Below, one piece after another: positions 7,882 through 12,392 of a DNA stretch of 12,392 bases. Source of the stretch: Chitinophagales bacterium (GTDB lineage Bacteria > Bacteroidota > Bacteroidia > Chitinophagales > JAHDHT01); assembly GCA_020631175.1 (NCBI GenBank), contig JAHDHT010000108.1, positions 1-12,392 on the forward strand. Direction: 5' to 3'. Both the position numbers and the translations under genes were made by a program. The notes beneath the pieces were generated by a model. That model made no database searches. It had not been told where the DNA came from and was given only the letters and a program-made list of their open reading frames with translations. Within the stretch, counting starts at the first letter, position 1; each line of letters starts with the position of its first letter.

Positions 7882-10785
7882 TTATTTAGTAATTATTATT
7901 TGTTCATAATGTTGGATTCCATTTTTGTCTTTTATCTCAAGAATGTAAGTACCTGATTTAAGATTTGTTTCAAATTTGAAAATAGTTTCAGAAGTCATCT
8001 TTTCCTGAATCACTACTTGCCCTTTAATATTGTAAATTGTTACATCATTGTTTGTTTGATGAATAGTACCCTTGATATTTATTATGTTGTCTGTCGGATT
8101 GGGGAAAATTATAAAATTTGAAGTACTCGTGGTATGGTCTTTTATGTCAACCAACATTAATTCTATACATTCACTTAAATAAATACAATCGTCTGAAATA
8201 ACCAGAGCAGCAAAGCTTCCGTAAAAAGGGATTTCAAGAATGTTTTGATTTTCATTTTCTAATAAAACATAATTATCAGAGCATTCATACCATTTGATTT
8301 CATCTCCTTCCATTAAAATTTCAAGTTGATTTGAATCTGAAATTAAATTTAATGATGTGTTTGTCAGATTATATTGCTGTGATTGAATAACAGGATTATG
8401 AAATTGATCTTCAAAAAGCCAATCAATTACATATGATCCCGTCTCACTTAAATCAGAGTTTAATATTTCAGCATATATAGTATCTCCACATTGAGTTATA
8501 GCAAGTGGCACAAATTCTTCATTTGAAGGACAATTTGTTTCAATAGTATCCAGGTCTTGATTAATAGGAATTGGTGCCTCAAAAATTATCTCCTGAATTT
8601 GAGTAACTGAGTTTCCTGAGTTATCAAAGTATGTCCACTCAATTGTGTTTATTGAATAGTTCAGATTTTGTAAACTGATATTTGGTGTGCCTTCGATAAT
8701 TCCATCGCAATAGTCTTCAGCTACCGGATATGTATTCGAAGCTAAATCACAAGCACTAATAGCTGGTAATGTTGACAATAGTGGAACGGGAGCAGCCAGA
8801 TCATCAATTATTAATTCTTGACTTTGTGAAAATGAATAGTTTTCAAATTCCCATAAGATTTCTTGACTCTCAGTGAGAGGAGCAGAAAGAAAAGCCTGTG
8901 CAATAATTGTATCTCCACAATCGGTTACTCCCATAGGTGCAGCTATTGATGAGATGTCAAATTCTGAACATTCAATCACATCTGGTAAGTTTTCTTCTAA
9001 GAAGGTGAAGTTTTGATTGGTATTGATGATTTGAGAACTGACGCTGTTGTTTCCATCAGCATCTTCAAAATGCCAAATTAACTCGTAATTCGAATTTGGT
9101 GAAAGATCAGATAAATCTACTGAATCTCCATTTAGAAAAATTGAATAGGATACTGCAGATATTAGACCATCACAATCATCTTGTGCATTTGGCGTAAAGT
9201 CAATAATATTTTCAGGGCAAAATGCTGCTAAAGAAATTGTATCAATTATGTTTTCAGGAATTGGAGCACTATTAGTAGTAACTAAATTAATTTCCTGAAC
9301 AAAAGTTTCATTATTTGAGCTGATTTCTAAAAGATAATTACCATCAGTTAAATTGTTTAAAGAGATATAATTATCAGTTAATAAATTATTTGAGTACACT
9401 ACTGAGTCATTATTAAGAATAAGTAGAACAGCAGAATAATACTGCAGAGAGTCAATCTCTATGTTTATTGAATGATTAGACTGCTCACATATTGAATAAT
9501 CAATATTTACATCAATCATAGATGGCTTTAGTTCATGCATTGTAATTATGCCGTCTTTAGTTGTCCAGATTTCGTTTATTAAGTCATTATCTATATCAGA
9601 ATAAAAAACATTACTGGTTCTTGGATTAGAGTTAAAAAACCATTGCTGCCAAACACCGTTTGCATATTCTAAATAGCCTAAATCTTCTAAGTTACTGGCA
9701 GTGGTAATAATTTCAGGAAATGTGTTTTCTGAATTAAGTTCTTCAATTCTATAAGCAAAGTAATCGCTAATTTTTTCAGCAATTGAAAATTCCCCATTTG
9801 AGATTTGATGATATATATATGTACCGCCAAAAGGTTTACCATAAATAATGTCTTTCAACCCATCATTATTTAAATCTTCAAAATAAAAGTTGGTGTATCT
9901 TTTCTTTACACTTATGTTAAAGACACCTTGAGTTATTTCGTCGAAGGCTGATTGTGTTGGATTGTAATATAAAATCCCATAGTTAATTACTATATCATTA
10001 AATCCATCCTCATTAATGTCTTCAAAGATTAAATCATTTAAACTAAATCCATCTATGTTTAAAATGTAATCGTAATTGTTATTTTCATCTCTGTTTAGAA
10101 ATTGACCTGTTCCGTCATTTAAAAAAACTTTAAATTCATTCGCATTACTTTCTCTGATATAATCGGGTAAATTATCACCATTTAAATCTTCAAATCGAAT
10201 TTTGCCTTTATTTATATCATTAGGAGTGTTCCATGATTCGGATAAACTAAATCCATCGTATTCATTCTGGAAATAGATTTTAGTAGAATGTTCTGTTGAA
10301 TAATATGATCCAGTCATATCATTTTCAGTTTTGATAATTAAATCGGGCTTCCCATCATTATTTAAATCATTCAGTTCAAGAAAATGAATTTGAATATTAT
10401 CTTCAACACACCAAACACTTCCGTCACAGTCAAAAAACCCTTCTCCAATAAAAATCACAATAGAATCAATTGCTTCATTTTGACTATTTTGATAATAGAT
10501 TTTTAATTTAATTTCTCTTTCATATTCTGGTATTCCATATTCATAGTCGTATTCATAAAGATCCTCTACATATATATAATCTAAAACACCATCGCCATTT
10601 ATATCAAGAGCTTTATCGCAAAGTTGCCCATCAATTAAATTAAGAATAGATGGAGCGGTAAACTGAAGAGAATTTGATTGCGCTGTAAATGAAATCGTCA
10701 GACTTAATATTAAAACACAATAACTGGTTTTAATTCTGATCGTCGACTTAAATAGCATTACGGCTTTAGAAATGTTAAAATACAT
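7882..10785 (-). CDS. FG-GAP/VCBS and HYR/Ig-like repeat protein with T9SS tail (paralog 2)
   Basis: This encodes 967 residues from the ATG at 10785. An internal ATG at 10758 (residue 10) would give a more usual 28-residue signal peptide (MLFKSTIRIKTSYCVLILSL...TAQS), so the start is uncertain. Six DxNxDG-like motifs lie between residues 57 and 408, e.g. ALDINGDGVLDYI, LNDLNNDGKPDLI, FEDLNNDGLKDII. The order then copies that of its downstream paralog: a Cys-containing link, about four HYR-like repeats (about 510-810; signatures LIWHFEDADGNNS, ILWEFENYSFSQS, IEWTYFDNSGNS), a terminal module with IKWYECSDN, and a T9SS tail from FIIFPNPTDNIINI (about 888) to QIIITK. It is first of a two-gene unit and has one more HYR repeat than paralog 1. 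Upstream are 217 bp of AT-rich DNA with promoter-like sites. No enzyme motif is seen. Confidence 0.92.
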   Translation of the reverse strand: MYFNISKAVMLFKSTIRIKTSYCVLILSLTISFTAQSNSLQFTAPSILNLIDGQLCDKALDINGDGVLDYIYVEDLYEYDYEYGIPEYEREIKLKIYYQNSQNEAIDSIVIFIGEGFFDCDGSVWCVEDNIQIHFLELNDLNNDGKPDLIIKTENDMTGSYYSTEHSTKIYFQNEYDGFSLSESWNTPNDINKGKIRFEDLNGDNLPDYIRESNANEFKVFLNDGTGQFLNRDENNNYDYILNIDGFSLNDLIFEDINEDGFNDIVINYGILYYNPTQSAFDEITQGVFNISVKKRYTNFYFEDLNNDGLKDIIYGKPFGGTYIYHQISNGEFSIAEKISDYFAYRIEELNSENTFPEIITTASNLEDLGYLEYANGVWQQWFFNSNPRTSNVFYSDIDNDLINEIWTTKDGIITMHELKPSMIDVNIDYSICEQSNHSINIEIDSLQYYSAVLLILNNDSVVYSNNLLTDNYISLNNLTDGNYLLEISSNNETFVQEINLVTTNSAPIPENIIDTISLAAFCPENIIDFTPNAQDDCDGLISAVSYSIFLNGDSVDLSDLSPNSNYELIWHFEDADGNNSVSSQIINTNQNFTFLEENLPDVIECSEFDISSIAAPMGVTDCGDTIIAQAFLSAPLTESQEILWEFENYSFSQSQELIIDDLAAPVPLLSTLPAISACDLASNTYPVAEDYCDGIIEGTPNISLQNLNYSINTIEWTYFDNSGNSVTQIQEIIFEAPIPINQDLDTIETNCPSNEEFVPLAITQCGDTIYAEILNSDLSETGSYVIDWLFEDQFHNPVIQSQQYNLTNTSLNLISDSNQLEILMEGDEIKWYECSDNYVLLENENQNILEIPFYGSFAALVISDDCIYLSECIELMLVDIKDHTTSTSNFIIFPNPTDNIINIKGTIHQTNNDVTIYNIKGQVVIQEKMTSETIFKFETNLKSGTYILEIKDKNGIQHYEQIIITK

Positions 10786-11002
10786 ATTATTCTTTTTCTA
10801 AAGATGCTATAATTGAGTCTTTGAGCTAATAAATAATATATATAAAATCAGACGAAAAGACTCTGGAAAGTAGTTATTCGAATACTATGTTATGTATACA
10901 AAACCAATAATAATAATCAAATATATATATGATAAAACATAAAATAACTCCGTTTAAAATTCTGAATTATTTGGCAATCTTGCAAATTTATTTGTTCTTA
11001 CA
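10786..11002. other. AT-rich intergenic region upstream of paralog 2
   Basis: These 217 bp separate the remnant of paralog 3 from paralog 2. They contain alternating AT runs (near 10837-10855 and 10921-10930) and one additional TATATTTG -7-like box at 10918-10925. I see no open frame, no strong hairpin with a T-run and no RNA gene. The third paralog therefore lacks an obvious intrinsic terminator, which fits its decay, although readthrough into paralog 2 is also possible. Confidence 0.6.
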
Positions 11003-11013
11003 TTACTGAACAA
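10983..11013 (-). promoter_or_regulatory. Candidate Bacteroidota promoter for the two-gene unit
   Basis: On the minus strand, TTG (11011-11013) is followed after 20 bases by TAAATTTG (10983-10990), an exact fit to the TAnnTTTG -7 box with a -33 TTG. It overlaps the last codons of the third-paralog remnant. Transcription would start near 10976, leaving an untranslated leader of about 190 bases before the ATG at 10785. A second exact TAnnTTTG (TATATTTG, 10918-10925) lies closer but has no TTG at the right distance. In DNA this AT-rich such matches arise by chance, so confidence is moderate. Confidence 0.42.
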
Positions 11014-12010
11014 TAAATCGCTGTTGATCGATGATTTTATCATTTGCCTTAAATAGAATAAAATAGATTCCTTGACTTAAGTCGAATTCCAGTTTATTGT
11101 TAAGTGAATTGTCTATATTTTCAGTCATTTCTATTTGACCGGCTGCATCTATAAGTTCAATACTTTTAACCTGGACGGAAGGATCGATATTAATTTGTAA
11201 GTAATTATGAGTAATAGTAGGGTAAATTTGAATATCCTCTTCAGTATTCAGACTTTCATTTATACCAACGATCGTAAAATTAAAACAATCTGAAACAATG
11301 GTACATCCATCCTTTGTAACTTCTGCTGCATAATTACCTGAATTAGCCGGTTCAAAAAATAAACTTGTAGCATTAGGTATTGGAGTCATACCGTTATCGC
11401 AATCAAGTCACTGAATAGATCCGCCAATAGTTAAAACCTGAAGTAATTCGTTCGCCTGATTAACTTCCGGTAGTTCTGCCGTTATCGTTACCGTTTGCGT
11501 TTGCTGAGAAAAATTTCCGTATACATCCATGTATGTCCAAATAACTTCAGTTACTCCAATGTCAGTTATTGTATAATTATCAGTAACACCATTAATTAGA
11601 TTTCCGCAAGCATCCATTGCAGTTGGAATGCTTAATTCCACTAGACAATTGTTTTCAAGCGAACTTAAATTCTCAACGGTTGGTGTGGGGTCTTCATCAT
11701 TTTCGATTGTCACCTCCTGAGTTTGACTTATGCTGTTACCATTTGAATCTGTATATGTCCATAGAATTTCAGTTATTGTTGGATCCGTTATAGGAAAGAC
11801 CGTATTTGCCACACCTTCAATTACACCATCGAATGCATCTAAAGCAGTTGGAATATTATCTAATAAAATTTCACAATTTCCTATTAGCTGAGGCAAATCA
11901 GGATTATCTACAACCGGTTGTTGAAAATCTCCAATTAAAATATATTGTGTTTGATAATCTCCATTTCCATATTCCCAAAGCAATTCAACTGAACTTTCAT
12001 CGAATAGAGA
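11003..12010 (-). pseudogene. Third HYR/T9SS paralog: 5'-truncated, with in-frame TGA
   Basis: One frame of 336 codons runs from 12010 down to TAA at 11003-11005, broken once by TGA at 11408-11410. The break falls in SIQ-stop-LDCDNG where paralog 1 has QIQWLDCDNG, so TGG became TGA. Before the break are the end of one HYR-like repeat (ELLWEYGNGDYQTQ) and two full ones (ILWTYTDSNGNSISQTQ, VIWTYMDVYGNFSQQTQ); after it come the terminal Cys module and a T9SS tail from IQIYPTITHNYLQI to QRFIVQ. The ATG at 11389 and TTG at 11983 are internal codons, not starts. Signal peptide and all FG-GAP repeats are missing: paralog similarity stops near 12000 and a stop lies at 12011-12013. It probably yields no exported protein. 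A base-calling error at 11408 is the main alternative for the stop. Confidence 0.85.
11267..11416. repeat. Direct repeat shared with 5475-5624 (copy in paralog 3)
   Basis: This is the second copy of the near-identical 150-bp module segment, inside the decayed third paralog and in the same orientation. It carries the stop TGA (plus-strand tca at 11408-11410). Right of 11416 and left of 11267 the similarity drops to the level of ordinary diverged paralogs. Confidence 0.9.
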
Positions 12011-12011
12011 T

Positions 12012-12368
12012 CAATTTCAAATAGCAGCGAATACATTGTATCATACAATAGATAATAAAACGTTACAGCAGAATATACCTGAAATACAAATTCAATTTCG
12101 GGAAAGTATTAGACCACAAAACAAATTGATAAATAAAGATGATTTTGCTTTCAATAAAAAAATAAACGTATGGCCTCAACCAGCATCAAATAAATTATTT
12201 TTCAATTCAAATGATTTAAAAGCATTTGAAATATTGAGTTCTAATGGTACATTTATTTTTGCAGGAATTTCAAACGGCGAAATAGACATAAGCTCATTAA
12301 AATCGGGCATTTATTTATTGTCGTTAAATGATAGTATCAAAGCAACAAAATTTGTAGTTTTAAGATAG
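12012..12368 (+). pseudogene. 3' remnant of another T9SS cargo gene
   Basis: The plus-strand frame ends at TAG 12366-12368 and encodes a T9SS sorting tail: KINVWPQPASNKLFF, a FEILSSNG strand, GEIDISSLKSGIYLLSL and the basic end TKFVVLR. It is open back to 11958, but left of about 12005 it only reads antisense to the third paralog, so the native coding sequence seems to begin at the junction near 12002-12014. The TTG at 12036 is the only start-like codon; it has no ribosome binding site, and no signal peptide follows, so this is a tail without its passenger. It is not closely similar to the tails of the minus-strand paralogs. It is the only gene here ending in TAG. Confidence 0.72.
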
Positions 12369-12392
12369 AACTATGTTTAATCGAGTTATCTT

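Noticed and set aside
10837..10930. Replication origin or attachment site in the AT-rich gap
   Set aside because: There are AT runs but no DnaA-box cluster, iterons, direct repeats or integrase gene.
11387..11389. ATG as start of an independent 128-residue protein
   Set aside because: It is the internal Met of CDNGMTPIP, also internal in paralog 1. The frame continues upstream across the TGA with paralog similarity, and no signal peptide follows.
11806..12024. 72-codon plus-strand frame
   Set aside because: It lies almost entirely antisense to the HYR repeats of the third paralog and reads as low-quality His/Leu/Gln-rich sequence.

Overview
The window looks like Bacteroidota DNA (Flavobacteriales, Saprospiria or a relative; I cannot place it more finely). 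Every gene codes for a large secreted protein, and all five open frames end in a type IX secretion system (T9SS) C-terminal sorting domain. Starts lack Shine-Dalgarno sites, and a promoter-like site matches the Bacteroidota TTG/TAnnTTTG consensus. I see no RNA genes, transposase, CRISPR array, defence genes or metabolic enzymes.

Layout. (1) Bases 1-5024, plus strand: the last 1673 codons of a giant multidomain surface protein whose start lies outside the window. It has four tandem repeats of about 102 residues, three copies of a second Cys-anchored unit ending in NYDC, a P-domain-like module nested inside the middle copy, a PPC-like beta-sandwich, DPDANN-type acidic Cys motifs, an FN3-like module and a T9SS tail. 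(2) Bases 5025-5207: convergent intergenic DNA holding two terminator hairpins and, between them, two stacked palindromes sharing a GGCGAATTCATTCGCC core. (3) Bases 5208-10785, minus strand: two intact paralogs 10 bp apart, each with signal peptide, six FG-GAP/VCBS-like DxNxDG motifs, HYR/Ig-like repeats, a terminal Cys module and a T9SS tail. (4) Bases 10786-11002: AT-rich leader with candidate promoters. (5) Bases 11003-12010, minus strand: a third paralog that has lost its N-terminal half and carries TGA at a conserved Trp codon. (6) About 12012-12368, plus strand: the 3' end of an unrelated T9SS cargo gene, also without its 5' part, abutting the third paralog head to head.

Together the genes form a cluster of exported, probably cell-surface or adhesin-like repeat proteins, with signs of duplication, domain nesting, local sequence homogenisation and gene decay. 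The most useful leads are the nested modules in the first protein, its uncharacterised tandem repeat, the 114-bp perfect identity between two otherwise diverged paralogs, and the head-to-head junction near 12,000, which is either a real rearrangement or an assembly chimera. I did not find a clear new enzymatic or defence system.
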